This document shows, one piece after another, positions 7,063-15,067 of a DNA stretch of 64,000 nucleotides (its first letter is position 1; every line of letters starts with the position of its first letter). The notes under the pieces are model-generated. The model did not search any database and was not told the origin of the DNA. It saw only the letters and a program-made list of their open reading frames with translations. The DNA lies in assembly GCF_900199635.1 (NCBI RefSeq), contig NZ_LT962687.1:1907501-1971500 (forward strand), written 5' to 3'. Both the position numbers and the translations under genes were made by a program. The stretch is from Anaerotruncus massiliensis (ex Togo et al. 2026). GTDB taxonomy: Bacteria > Bacillota > Clostridia > Oscillospirales > Ruminococcaceae.

Positions 7063-8501
7063 GCGAATCCATCTGGAGCAAAACCGCCGCGCTGCCGGAA
7101 CGGCCGGCGCTCGCGGGCGGCCTCGACGTGGACGCGGCCGTCATCGGCGGCGGGATGGCGGGCGTGCTGACCGCGCATTTCCTGAAGGCGGCGGGGCTGC
7201 GCACCGTGCTGCTGGAGGCCTCGCGCGTGGGCGGCGGGCAGACGAAAAACACCACCGCCAAGATCACCAGCCAGCACGGGCTCATCTACCACCGGCTGAT
7301 CGAGCGGTCGGGGGAGGAGCCGGCGCGGCAGTACGCCGACGCCAACCAGCGCGCCGTCGCGGAATACCGGCGCATGGTCCGGGAGCTCGGGATCGACTGC
7401 GATTTCACCGAGGCCCCGGCGTACCTCTATTCCACCGCCGAGCGGGAACCGCTGGCACGGGAGTTCGAGGCGGCGAAAGCGCTCGGCATCGGCGCGGCCT
7501 ACGGTTCCCAAACGGAGCTCCCCTTCCCCGTGGCCGCCGCCCTGCGCTTCGACGGGCAGGCGCGGTTCCATCCGCTCAGGTTCCTGCGCGCCGTCGCCGG
7601 GCCGCTCGAAATCTACGAAGGGACCCCCGTGCGCTCCGTGGAGGGCAACCGGATCTTCACCGACCGCGGCGAGGTGACGGCGGCAAAGATCGTGTTTGCC
7701 TGCCACTACCCCTTCCTGAACGCGCCCGGCTACTACTTCATGCGGATGCACCAGGAGCGCAGCTATGTCCTCGCGCTCAAAAACGCGTCCAAACTCACCG
7801 GGATGTACCTCGGCGTCGACGCGGACGGCCTCTCCTTCCGGCCGCAGGGGGACCTGCTGCTGCTCGGCGGCGGGAACCACCGCACCGGCGAAAACTCCGC
7901 GGGCGGGCAGTACCAAAGGCTGCGGGAAGCGGCGAAAACCTACTGGCCCGAGAGCGCCGAGGCGGCGGCGTGGAGCGCCCAGGACTGCATGACGCTGGAC
8001 GGGGTGCCCTATATCGGCCGGTACTCCGCCTCGACGCCCGACTGGTACGTGGCGACCGGCTTCCAAAAGTGGGGCATGACCTCCTCCATGGTGTCCGCCC
8101 TTTTGATCACCGGCCTGATCACAGAGGGGAAAAGCCCCTGGGAGCAGGCGTTCACGCCCCAGCGGTTCAACCCCTCCGCCTCCGCCAGGACGCTGATGCG
8201 GGACACCGCCCAGGCCGCGAAGGGGCTGGCGCGCAAATTCCTCACGCCGCCGCGGGAGGATATCGAGGCGCTGCCCCGCGGGCACGGGGGCGTGGTGGAG
8301 TACGACGGCGAAAAGGTCGGGGTCTATAAGGATGAAGCCGGCGAAGCGTTCATCGTATCGGTCCGCTGTCCCCATCTGGGCTGCCAGCTGGAGTGGAACC
8401 CGGACGAAAAGAGCTGGGACTGCCCCTGCCACGGCTCCCGGTTCGACTTCCGCGGCCGCCTCATCGACAACCCGGCGCAGGAGGGGCTGGAGGGGGAATG
8501 A
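7059..8501 (+). CDS. FAD-dependent oxidoreductase with C-terminal Rieske [2Fe-2S] domain
   Basis: The 480-residue protein has a DAO-type FAD domain (AAVIGGGMAGVLTAHFL near residue 25) and a C-terminal Rieske domain. The Rieske motifs CPH (residues 437-439) and CPCH (455-458) supply the two Cys and two His cluster ligands. The architecture is that of B. subtilis YhfW-like proteins, whose substrate is unknown. The start is a GTG overlapping the stop of the 17-residue leader. A terminator begins in the last codons. The next genes encode peptidoglycan-binding proteins, but the terminator argues against one operon. Confidence 0.88.
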   Translation: MSESIWSKTAALPERPALAGGLDVDAAVIGGGMAGVLTAHFLKAAGLRTVLLEASRVGGGQTKNTTAKITSQHGLIYHRLIERSGEEPARQYADANQRAVAEYRRMVRELGIDCDFTEAPAYLYSTAEREPLAREFEAAKALGIGAAYGSQTELPFPVAAALRFDGQARFHPLRFLRAVAGPLEIYEGTPVRSVEGNRIFTDRGEVTAAKIVFACHYPFLNAPGYYFMRMHQERSYVLALKNASKLTGMYLGVDADGLSFRPQGDLLLLGGGNHRTGENSAGGQYQRLREAAKTYWPESAEAAAWSAQDCMTLDGVPYIGRYSASTPDWYVATGFQKWGMTSSMVSALLITGLITEGKSPWEQAFTPQRFNPSASARTLMRDTAQAAKGLARKFLTPPREDIEALPRGHGGVVEYDGEKVGVYKDEAGEAFIVSVRCPHLGCQLEWNPDEKSWDCPCHGSRFDFRGRLIDNPAQEGLEGE

Positions 8502-8520
8502 TCCCCCTCCGGCTTTTTTT
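8489..8520 (+). terminator. Terminator overlapping the stop codon of the FAD/Rieske gene
   Basis: GGAGGGGGA and TCCCCCTCC pair around an ATGA loop that contains the gene's TGA stop, followed by GGC and T7. Confidence 0.85.
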
Positions 8521-8605
8521 GCTTCTTTCGCGCCCTTTCCTGACAAGGCGCGCCCCTCTCCCGCATAAGCTGTTGGTAAGAACTATCCAGCAAGGAGGGG
8601 TCCCA

Positions 8606-8998
8606 TTGGATGAAAACGGCACAATCCGCGTCCGTGTTTTTACGGGCCGGGCACAGATTCCGCTGGAGGACGCCACGGTGGCGGTCACCCAAAAATCCCC
8701 GGACGGCAGGCACCGCCTGGTCGCCGTCCGCGTCACGGGGGAAAGCGGGGAGATCGACCCGGTCGCCATCCCCGCCCCCGCCGCGGCGGACAGCACCTCG
8801 CCGGGCGCCGCGGAAGCGCCCTTTTCCGTCTGCGACGTATGGGCGGAGCATCCGCTCTACGAGCTTTTGACGGTGGAGGACGTCCAGATTTTCGCGGGGA
8901 TCGAGACGCTCCAGGAGATGAAGCTGATCCCGCTTCCGGAGAATACGGCGCCCCGGGACGCGGCGGGAGAAGTGCGCGTCACCCCCCAAGACCTGTAA
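8606..8998 (+). CDS. Unrecognised protein, first gene of a peptidoglycan-binding cluster
   Basis: The start is a TTG at 8606 with a strong AAGGAGGGG 5 bases upstream; there is no better ATG. The 130-residue product begins with IRVRVFTGRAQIPLEDATVA, like a carboxypeptidase-regulatory or small beta-sandwich domain, followed by an Ala/Pro linker and a segment VEDVQIFAGIETLQEMKLIP. It has no signal peptide or membrane segment. It lies 14 bases before the SpoIID-like gene and is likely cotranscribed. Related three-gene sets are known in Clostridia without a defined role; a spore-envelope function is a guess. Confidence 0.6.
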   Translation: MDENGTIRVRVFTGRAQIPLEDATVAVTQKSPDGRHRLVAVRVTGESGEIDPVAIPAPAAADSTSPGAAEAPFSVCDVWAEHPLYELLTVEDVQIFAGIETLQEMKLIPLPENTAPRDAAGEVRVTPQDL

Positions 8999-9012
8999 AG
9001 GAGGCTTTCCCC

Positions 9013-10239
9013 ATGCCAATCACCGTCCTTCCCTATATCCCGGAGTATATCACCGTCCATCTCGGGACCCCCGGCTCCGGCGCGGAGAACGTCACCGTCT
9101 CCTTCCCCGACTACATCAAGAACGTGGCTTCCAGCGAGATCTATCCCACCTGGGAGCCCGCCGCCCTGCGCGCGAACATCCTGGCGCAGATCTCCTTCGC
9201 GCTCAACCGGGTCTACACGGAATACTATCCCAGCCGGGGCTACTCGTTCCACATCACGAACAGCACCGCCACCGACCAGAAATTCATCTACGGCCGGAAC
9301 ATCTTCGACAACATCGAGCAGATCGTCGACGACATCTTCAATACATACATCCGGCGGATCGGCTACGTGGAGCCGCTGGCCGCGAAATTCTGCAACGGCA
9401 CAACCACCACCTGCGACGGGCTTTCCCAGTGGGGCAGCCAATACCTGGCGCAGGACGGTTACGACTCCATGCAAATCCTGCGAACCTATTACGGCGACGG
9501 CATCGAGCTGGTGCCCGACGCCCCCGTGCAGGGCGTGCGCGCCTCCTACCCCGGCTCCCCCCTGCGGCAGGGCTCCGCCGGCGAGGCCGTGGTGGTCGTC
9601 CAGACCTCCCTCAACCGCATCTCCCAGGACTACCCCGCCATCCCCAAGATCTGGCCGGTGGACGGAATTTTCGGCCCCGCCACGGAAAACGCCGTGAAGC
9701 GGTTCCAGAGCATCTTCAACCTGGCCGCCGACGGGGTGGTGGGCAGGGCCACCTGGTATAAGCTGGTGCTCCTCTACGTCGGCGTAAAGGACCTCGCCGA
9801 GCTCGTGAGCGAGGGGCAGACCTTCTATAACGTCTCCTTCCAGTATCCCGGCGAGTCGCGGGAGCGGTCCTCCGGCGACGGCGTCGTCGCCCTTCAGTTC
9901 ATGCTCGCCGTCCTGTCCGAGTTTTACGACAACCTCCCCTTCCTCCCGGTGGACGGCGTCTTCGGCCCGAGAACCAGGCAGGCGGTCACGGCGTTCCAGC
10001 AGATGGCCGGCCTGCCGCAGACGGGCGTCGCCGATGAAACGACCTGGGACGCGATCTATGAGGCCTACGCGGGGGCGGCCTCCGCCATCCTCAGCGACGG
10101 GGTCCGCTTCCCCGCGGAGCTCTCCGACAGCGCCGCGCGGGAGGAGTTCGAGACCTACGCCCTCTCGACCCGCCTGACCCAGTTCCCCGGATACCCGCTC
10201 TCCCTGGGCAGCCGGGACCGGAAAGGAGGCGCCGCCTGA
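9013..10239 (+). CDS. SpoIID-like protein with two peptidoglycan-binding domains
   Basis: The 408-residue protein has an N-terminal SpoIID/LytB-like region: VASSEIYPTWEPAALRANIL, with Glu42 at the position of the SpoIID catalytic Glu, and GLSQWGSQYLAQDGYDSMQI. Two PG_binding_1 repeats follow (VDGIFGPATENAVKRFQ, then VDGVFGPRTRQAVTAFQQ). SpoIID trims glycan strands during engulfment, so this may be a cell-wall or spore lytic transglycosylase. No signal peptide is visible, so any export would be non-classical or the protein acts inside the mother cell. AAAGGAGG precedes the ATG, and the stop overlaps the next ATG (TGATG). Confidence 0.75.
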   Translation: MPITVLPYIPEYITVHLGTPGSGAENVTVSFPDYIKNVASSEIYPTWEPAALRANILAQISFALNRVYTEYYPSRGYSFHITNSTATDQKFIYGRNIFDNIEQIVDDIFNTYIRRIGYVEPLAAKFCNGTTTTCDGLSQWGSQYLAQDGYDSMQILRTYYGDGIELVPDAPVQGVRASYPGSPLRQGSAGEAVVVVQTSLNRISQDYPAIPKIWPVDGIFGPATENAVKRFQSIFNLAADGVVGRATWYKLVLLYVGVKDLAELVSEGQTFYNVSFQYPGESRERSSGDGVVALQFMLAVLSEFYDNLPFLPVDGVFGPRTRQAVTAFQQMAGLPQTGVADETTWDAIYEAYAGAASAILSDGVRFPAELSDSAAREEFETYALSTRLTQFPGYPLSLGSRDRKGGAA

Positions 10240-10772
10240 TGCTTCCGGAACGTTTTCTGCTCGGGCGTCCCGTCCGGAGCCTCCAAACCATGCTGCGCGC
10301 CATCTCGCTGTCCTACCCCTTCCTGCCCCGGCTCGTTCCCGACGGCATCTTCGAGGAGCGGACGGAGCTGGCGGTCGTCCTTTTCCAGCAGAACTTCGGC
10401 CTGCCGCCCACCGGCACGGTCGACAACGACACCTGGGACGCCATCGCGTCCGTCTACCGCGGCGTCGTCGCGCGCACGCGCCTGCCGCGGGGCGCGGACG
10501 TCTACCCCTCCCCCTCCTTCCGGGTGGAGCCGGGCGGGGAGACGCTGCATCTGCTGGTCGTCCAGTCGATGTTCAAATCCCTCTCCCACGTTTTGGATGA
10601 GGTGCAGGACGCGGAGGTCGACGGCCGGCACGCCGACGGCACCGCGGCCAACACCCTCTGGCTGCAAGGCAGGGGAAACCTGGAGGAGTCCGGGGTCTTC
10701 GACAACCTCTCCTGGGAACTGCTCACCCGGCTTTACGCGATCTTCATCACCCGGAACCTGAGCGTCGAATGA
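10239..10772 (+). CDS. Peptidoglycan-binding domain protein
   Basis: The 177-residue protein holds a PG_binding_1 domain (VRSLQTMLRAI, VPDGIFEERTELAVVLFQQ, LPPTGTVDNDTWDAI, about residues 12-70). A second, more diverged copy follows (VVQSMFKSLSHVLDEVQDAE onward). It shares one base with the preceding gene and is presumably translated with it. There is no catalytic domain and no signal peptide, so it may be an adaptor for the SpoIID-like partner. Confidence 0.75.
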   Translation: MLPERFLLGRPVRSLQTMLRAISLSYPFLPRLVPDGIFEERTELAVVLFQQNFGLPPTGTVDNDTWDAIASVYRGVVARTRLPRGADVYPSPSFRVEPGGETLHLLVVQSMFKSLSHVLDEVQDAEVDGRHADGTAANTLWLQGRGNLEESGVFDNLSWELLTRLYAIFITRNLSVE

Positions 10773-11219
10773 CCGCGGCGTTCTTTCCGCGGACAACTCA
10801 GGCCATCACAGGAAAAAGAGCGGCACGGGCGCATGCCCGCGCCGCTCTTTTTCGTCTGACCCGGCGCCTCCGGGCGGAAAACCGGTCCGCCCGGTGCGGA
10901 CAGTCCTCCGCGCGGATGCGTTCGAGCCCACGCTTTGCCGGCGCAAAAGCGGAGCCCGGGCACGGTTTACGCAAACAAGGCCTTTTTGAATCACAAATCC
11001 ATAACGTTATTTCGTGGAATTCATAGTTTATTAAACAAATTCACGGCCTTTTCGTGTAAAATAAGAGAGTTCAGAAAGTTCTGTGAAAATTGCCGGAAAA
11101 TCCGCGCCCCGGGCGCGGATCGCACGTTTTTTTACAAGGATTCCCCGGTTTGCCCATCGCGGACAGGGTGAAAAAACCTGCCGTTCCGCGGAAAATCTTC
11201 ACCCGATCGGGAGACACTA
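10773..11219. other. 447-base gap without a gene
   Basis: After the terminator at 10812-10853 the stretch holds no credible frame. From about 10983 to 11070 it turns distinctly AT-rich. TAAAAT at 11056-11061 may be a -10 box for the DUF5685 gene, but no fitting -35 was found. The first part is GC-rich with no recognised structure. Confidence 0.5.
10812..10853. terminator. Bidirectional terminator after the peptidoglycan-binding cluster
   Basis: AAAAAGAGCGGC pairs with GCCGCTCTTTTT around a loop that itself forms a small GGGC/GCCC hairpin, followed by T5. Confidence 0.85.
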
Positions 11220-12095
11220 ATGTTTGGTTACATCAAGCCCTTCAAAGGCATGCTGCGGGTCTGCGAGTACGAAACCTATAAGGCGGTCTACTGCGGACTC
11301 TGCAAACAGCTCGGCCGGGAGTACGGCCCCTTCGCCCGGCTGACCCTCAGCTACGACTTCACCTTCCTCGCGCTGCTCGACCTGTCCCTCTCGGGAGAAC
11401 ACCTCGCCTTCGCCCCCGGGCGCTGCATGCTCAACCCGCTCAGAAAAATCCCCTGCTGCCCCAGCTGCGGGCAGCTCGACTTTTCCTCGGGCGTCGCGAT
11501 GATCATGCTCTATTACAAGGTGCTCGACAACTACCGCGACGGCGGCTTCGGCTCCCGGCTGGGCGCGGCGCTTGCCACGCCCTTCGCGCGGCACGCCTAC
11601 AAAAAGGCGGCTGACCGCTTCCCCGGCGTGGCGCAGATCATCTATGAGACGATCAGCAAGCAGAGCGCGCTCGAGGACGAACAGTGTGACAGCGTCGACC
11701 GCGCCTGCGAGCCCTCCGCGCTCGCCCTCTCGGGCATCTGCGGCCTGCTCACCAACGACAGCACTCAGAAGCGGGTGCTCGAACGGTTCGGCTACCTGCT
11801 CGGGCGGTACGTCTATCTGGCCGACGCGCTCGACGACCTCGAGGAGGACGCCCGCCGCCACAGCTACAACCCCTTTCTGCTGCGGGAGAAGACGCCTTCC
11901 CCCACGCCCGAACAGCTCGCCGCCATCCGTGAAAACGCCAAGGGCTCCCTCTTTTTGACGATCGGGGAGATCATCAAGGCGTACGAGCTGATCGGCCTGC
12001 ACGACTATAAGCCGATCCTGGACAACGTCATCCACCTCGGCCTGCGTGATACCGTCGAACGAATCTTGCTGCCAAAGGAGACTGAAAACCGATGA
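11220..12095 (+). CDS. DUF5685 family protein
   Basis: The 291-residue protein begins MFGYIKPFKGMLRVCEYETY and contains CGLCKQLG and CCPSCGQLDF, the Cys pairs typical of DUF5685, a Clostridia family of unknown function. The rest is largely helical, with DALDDLEEDARRHSYNPF, an Asp-rich segment reminiscent of metal- or diphosphate-binding helices. No signal peptide. It overlaps the DnaJ-domain gene by 4 bases, so the two products are made together and may act together. Confidence 0.8.
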   Translation: MFGYIKPFKGMLRVCEYETYKAVYCGLCKQLGREYGPFARLTLSYDFTFLALLDLSLSGEHLAFAPGRCMLNPLRKIPCCPSCGQLDFSSGVAMIMLYYKVLDNYRDGGFGSRLGAALATPFARHAYKKAADRFPGVAQIIYETISKQSALEDEQCDSVDRACEPSALALSGICGLLTNDSTQKRVLERFGYLLGRYVYLADALDDLEEDARRHSYNPFLLREKTPSPTPEQLAAIRENAKGSLFLTIGEIIKAYELIGLHDYKPILDNVIHLGLRDTVERILLPKETENR

Positions 12096-12703
12096 CAGAT
12101 CCGTATAAGGTCTTAGGGATCTCCCCCAACGCCACCGACGAACAGGTGAAGGCCGCATACCGGGAGCTTGCCAAAAAGTATCACCCGGACAACTATGCGA
12201 ACAACCCCCTGTCCGACCTGGCCGAGGAGAAGATGCAGGAGATCAACCAGGCATACGACGCGATCGTCGCGCAGCGCCGGGCGGGCGGACAGTCCGGCGG
12301 TTATTCGGGCGGCGCCTATGCGCAGGGCGCTTCCCAGTTCGCGGACATCCGCCGCATGATCAATTCCGGACGGCTGGCCGAGGCGCAGGAGCTCCTTGAC
12401 GGCGTGGCCGCCGCCAGCCGCGACGCGGAGTGGTACTTCCTCAAGGGCAGCATCTACTATTCGCGCGGATGGCTCGACGACGCGCTCCAGAGCTTCCAGA
12501 AGGCCTGCCAGATGAACCCCCAGAACAGCGAGTATTCCGCCGCCTACAACCAGCTGCTCTGGCAGCGGCAGAACGGCCGTCCCCAGTACGGCGGCGGCTC
12601 CTACCAGACCGGCTCCGTCGGCGGGTGCAGCTGCTGCGACATCTGCGCCGCCATGTACTGCGCCAACTGCTGCATGGACTGCTGCGGCAACAGCTGCTTC
12701 TGA
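12092..12703 (+). CDS. DnaJ-domain protein with TPR-like middle and Cys-rich tail
   Basis: The 203-residue protein has an N-terminal J domain (residues 1-65, with the HPD motif in KKYHPDNY that stimulates Hsp70 ATPase). A Gly-rich linker follows, then a TPR-like pair of helices (AEWYFLKGSIYYSRGWLDDA). The last 35 residues hold ten cysteines (CSCCDICAAMYCANCCMDCC). It lacks the zinc-finger and substrate domains of true DnaJ, so it is a specialised co-chaperone. The Cys tail could bind metal or be lipidated; this is inference. It is coupled to the DUF5685 gene. Confidence 0.85.
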   Translation: MTDPYKVLGISPNATDEQVKAAYRELAKKYHPDNYANNPLSDLAEEKMQEINQAYDAIVAQRRAGGQSGGYSGGAYAQGASQFADIRRMINSGRLAEAQELLDGVAAASRDAEWYFLKGSIYYSRGWLDDALQSFQKACQMNPQNSEYSAAYNQLLWQRQNGRPQYGGGSYQTGSVGGCSCCDICAAMYCANCCMDCCGNSCF

Positions 12704-12772
12704 GCCGCCCGCCGTCCCTCGCGCTTTCCGGGCGCCGCAGGCCCGCATCAGAACCATCGGAGGCGTCCGTCT

Positions 12773-13309
12773 ATGAAAAAAAGTACCCAGGTGGCGATTG
12801 GCGGCCTCTCCGCCGCCCTCTGCCTGCTGATGATGTTCATGACCGGCCTGATCCCCTTTTCCTCCTACGTCTTCCCCGCGATGGCCGGCATCGTCCTCAT
12901 CGCCGTCGAGGAGGAGAACGGCACCAAGACCGCCATGCTTGTCTACGTTGCCGTCTCGGTGCTCGCCATGTTCATCGTCCCCGACCAGGAGGCCAAGGTC
13001 CTCTTCGTCATGCTGCTCGGCTATTACCCCATGCTCAAGTCCCGCATCGAGCGGGCGCCGCGCCCCATCGCCTATCTGCTCAAATTCCTGCTCTTCAACG
13101 GCGTCATCGTCGCCTTCTACTATGTGATGCTCTACGTCTTCGGCATCCCCGACATGCTCGAGGGCTGGGGCGACTTCGGGAAGTATACCATCGTCGTCGC
13201 CCTCGCCTTGGTCAACTTCACCCTCTTTATGTACGATTTTCTGCTCTCCCAGGTGCTGCGCATCTACCGCGGCTGGTTCCGCCCAAAGATCCTGCGCAAG
13301 ATCACCTGA
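12773..13309 (+). CDS. Multi-pass membrane protein of unknown function
   Basis: The 178-residue protein has about five hydrophobic segments (near residues 5-25, 28-45, 52-68, 100-120 and 138-160) and a basic C-terminus. Its size and the start STQVAIGGLSAALCLLMMF recall S components of ECF transporters or related small membrane proteins; no motif fixes a substrate. GGAGG is 9 bases before the ATG. It lies 69 bases after the DnaJ gene and may be in the same transcript. Confidence 0.65.
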   Translation: MKKSTQVAIGGLSAALCLLMMFMTGLIPFSSYVFPAMAGIVLIAVEEENGTKTAMLVYVAVSVLAMFIVPDQEAKVLFVMLLGYYPMLKSRIERAPRPIAYLLKFLLFNGVIVAFYYVMLYVFGIPDMLEGWGDFGKYTIVVALALVNFTLFMYDFLLSQVLRIYRGWFRPKILRKIT

Positions 13310-13359
13310 CGGGCTTGATTCTTCCCCGCGCGGCGGGGATTTTTTCGAGGTGATTGCTT

Positions 13360-13884
13360 ATGCTGCGACAGCGTTCCCGTCCCCATACCGCGCTTGTGCT
13401 GGTGCTCTCCATCCTCTGCGCCATCCTCATCGCGCTGGGGCTTTTCCTCTTCCTGCGCAACCTGAACGGCTCTTCCGGCGAAGTCAAAAGCGCCTTCCGG
13501 GTGGAGGGGCTCGACCCCGCCGCCCAGACGGGCACCCCGCCCGGCGCGCCCTGGAATGAGAAATCCCCCGGTGAAAACCTCTTCGGCTACCGCGTCAGCT
13601 CCACCGTCACCTTCCAGTCGGACGGCACGGGCGGCGGACTCAACGTGCAGAACCCCGCGTTCAACGAATACCTTATGGTCGTCGAGCTGACCGCGGACGG
13701 GGACGAGAGCGTCCTCTACCGCTCCCAGTACATCGCCCCCAACCAGTACATATCCAAGGTCGACCTCCGTGAGCCGCTCGCCCCGGGCGAGCACGAGGGC
13801 ACCGTCTATCTCAGCGCGGTCGACCCCAAGACGCTCGACGTCGTCGGGGTGCTCGAAAATCCCATCCTCATCAAAGTGAAGTGA
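13360..13884 (+). CDS. Membrane-anchored extracytoplasmic protein, unknown
   Basis: The ATG at 13360 is chosen because GAGG lies 9 bases upstream; a TTG two codons earlier is less likely. The 174-residue product has basic residues, one membrane anchor (TALVLVLSILCAILIALGLF, about residues 8-30) and an outside domain rich in beta strands. It ends before a strong terminator. No family was recognised. Confidence 0.65.
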   Translation: MLRQRSRPHTALVLVLSILCAILIALGLFLFLRNLNGSSGEVKSAFRVEGLDPAAQTGTPPGAPWNEKSPGENLFGYRVSSTVTFQSDGTGGGLNVQNPAFNEYLMVVELTADGDESVLYRSQYIAPNQYISKVDLREPLAPGEHEGTVYLSAVDPKTLDVVGVLENPILIKVK

Positions 13885-13888
13885 GAAA

Positions 13889-13922
13889 TAAAAGGAACCG
13901 GCCGCAGGGCCGGTTCCTTTTT
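13889..13922. terminator. Bidirectional terminator
   Basis: AAAAGGAACCGGCC pairs with GGCCGGTTCCTTTT around GCAG and is followed by T5. It closes the gene group 11220-13884. Confidence 0.9.
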
Positions 13923-14016
13923 GGATATTCCGCCCCCCTGGGCGGCGGGGGCTTTCCTTAGATTTGTCGCTCGGGAAGCGGCGGAGCTTGCCGCGCTGCG
14001 CCCGGCGGGGCTTTTT

Positions 14017-14121
14017 CGGGAATTGCCGCTTTTCAAGCGGCAAGAATTACGAGCGCGTTCCGCCGCGCGCCACGGGTTCCTTTTCGGACGGACGAAAAGG
14101 AACCAAAAGTCCGCCTAAGGG
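14017..14121. repeat. Dispersed repeat R1, copy A
   Basis: It is about 85-90 percent identical to 47325-47428. It contains hairpin 1 (TTGCCGCTT/AAGCGGCAA here, TTGCCGCC/GGCGGCAA in copy B, so base pairs change together). A shared GAGCGCGTTCCGCCGCGCGC follows, then hairpin 2 (GGTTCCTTTT/AAAAGGAACC) and AAAAGTCCGCCTAAGGG. Confidence 0.85.
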
Positions 14122-14156
14122 GGCTCCACCGCCCCCTTAGGAATCCCCTGGAGACG

Positions 14157-14238
14157 CCTTGCCAGTACCCGCCGGTTACCGTCACTCCCCACAGGTACAC
14201 TAGCTGAGGGCTCAATTCAGGTTGCGGACGCTCCCAAC
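14157..14238. repeat. Dispersed repeat R2, copy A
   Basis: An 82-base block aligns without gaps to 47641-47722 with about nine mismatches. The most conserved part reads AGCTGAGGGCTCAATTCAGG. In both copies it lies downstream of R1 in the same orientation: directly behind it here, but separated by an inverted R3 in the other copy. Confidence 0.85.
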
Positions 14239-14440
14239 CGCCGTATCTCCCCGGGTGCACCTGTAAGAGCGTTCTTGAGGCTCTCGGGAAGAGGCGTTGC
14301 GCCTGCGGGCGCGGCGGCTGACGGGCTGCTGTAGACTGGTGCTTCGATCCGTCATACGGGGACGCGACTTTCTGGGCCAAAGGCCCATTTGTCGCGGCCT
14401 GGGGGTCAAGGATTTGGCCGTAGGCCAACCTTATAGAGAA

Positions 14441-14551
14441 TCCGGCCCGCAGGGCCGGGTCCGCGCAGCGGACTCAAGCCGGGGTCGCGGGGCGGAGCGC
14501 CCGCGAGCGGCCGTCGCGCATAGCGCGCTCCGGGCGCAGCCCGGGCAGGCC
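14441..14551 (+). repeat. Dispersed repeat R3, copy A
   Basis: This 111-base GC-rich block is almost identical to the reverse complement of 47444-47614, which carries about 60 extra bases in the middle. It includes small palindromes such as GGCCCGCAGGGCC. Confidence 0.85.
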
Positions 14552-14570
14552 GCTTCAAGCCCCCTGCGGC

Positions 14571-14632
14571 TTCTTTCCCCCATTTCTTGTCCGTACAAGA
14601 AATGGGGCCGCCCGCCGGGGCGGGACCCGGCA
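14571..14632. repeat. Dispersed repeat R4, copy A
   Basis: The block is nearly identical to 28168-28229. A hairpin CCCCATTTCTTG/CAAGAAATGGGG is followed by the shared GCCGCCCGCCGGGGCGGGAC. In copy B one stem pair changes from C-G to T-A, so pairing is kept. It ends 8 bases from the stop of the EamA gene. Confidence 0.85.
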
Positions 14633-14639
14633 ACTACAC

Positions 14640-15062
14640 CTATCGGCGGTTGAGGAAGAACAGCCCGGCTACGCAGAGCACAATACCGATCAGCTGGTTG
14701 TGGGAGAGCTTCTCGCTGAAAAAGAGCAGTCCCACAAAGAGCAGGATGACGGCGAGCGCAATGTTGGCGACGAGGGAACAGACGCTGATGTTCCAGCCCG
14801 CGCGGTAGGCGTAGATATAGCCGAGCTCCAGCCCGACGATCGACGCGCCGAGCGCGGCGCTCGTCCAGTTGATCGAGCGGAAGGCGGCCGCCGAATCCCC
14901 CTGCGCGGTCACGAGCAGCATCCCGAAGGAGACCGCGCCCGCGGTCAGGTAGGTGATCACGAGCGCGGCGAACGGGTTCGCACCCGCCGGCATCGTCTTG
15001 GTGAAGAGGTTGTAGAGCACGTTGGAGGCCACGATCATGACGATCGGGACGAGTAGGTTCAT
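14640..15062 (-). CDS. EamA/DMT-type small transporter (single-domain)
   Basis: The 140-residue protein has about five membrane segments and a C-terminal EamA half (LGASIVGLELGYIYAYRAGW, then LFFSEKLSHNQLIGIVLCVAG). Normal DMT exporters have ten segments, so this half-size form probably dimerises. The ATG at 15062 is used because AAGGAG is 8 bases upstream. It starts 5 bases after mnmA ends, so it is cotranscribed with it. Substrate unknown. Confidence 0.8.
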   Translation of the reverse strand: MNLLVPIVMIVASNVLYNLFTKTMPAGANPFAALVITYLTAGAVSFGMLLVTAQGDSAAAFRSINWTSAALGASIVGLELGYIYAYRAGWNISVCSLVANIALAVILLFVGLLFFSEKLSHNQLIGIVLCVAGLFFLNRR

Positions 15063-15067
15063 CGATG

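Larger units (their letters stand above)
13925..14639. other. Gene-free region built of dispersed repeats
   Basis: This 715-base stretch has no credible gene. It is a mosaic of elements R1, R2, R3 and R4 (separate entries), each with a second copy elsewhere in the window. Between R2 and R3 (14239-14440) lies sequence without a second copy; it includes a GGCCAAAGGCC palindrome and TTGGCCGTAGGCCAA. Confidence 0.75.

Noticed and set aside
14157-14238. Possible conserved peptide in repeat R2 (SPQLVY-W-G..VT on the minus strand in both copies)
   Set aside because: Differences between copies change amino acids freely and neither frame has a ribosome site or consistent end; a structural element is the better explanation.
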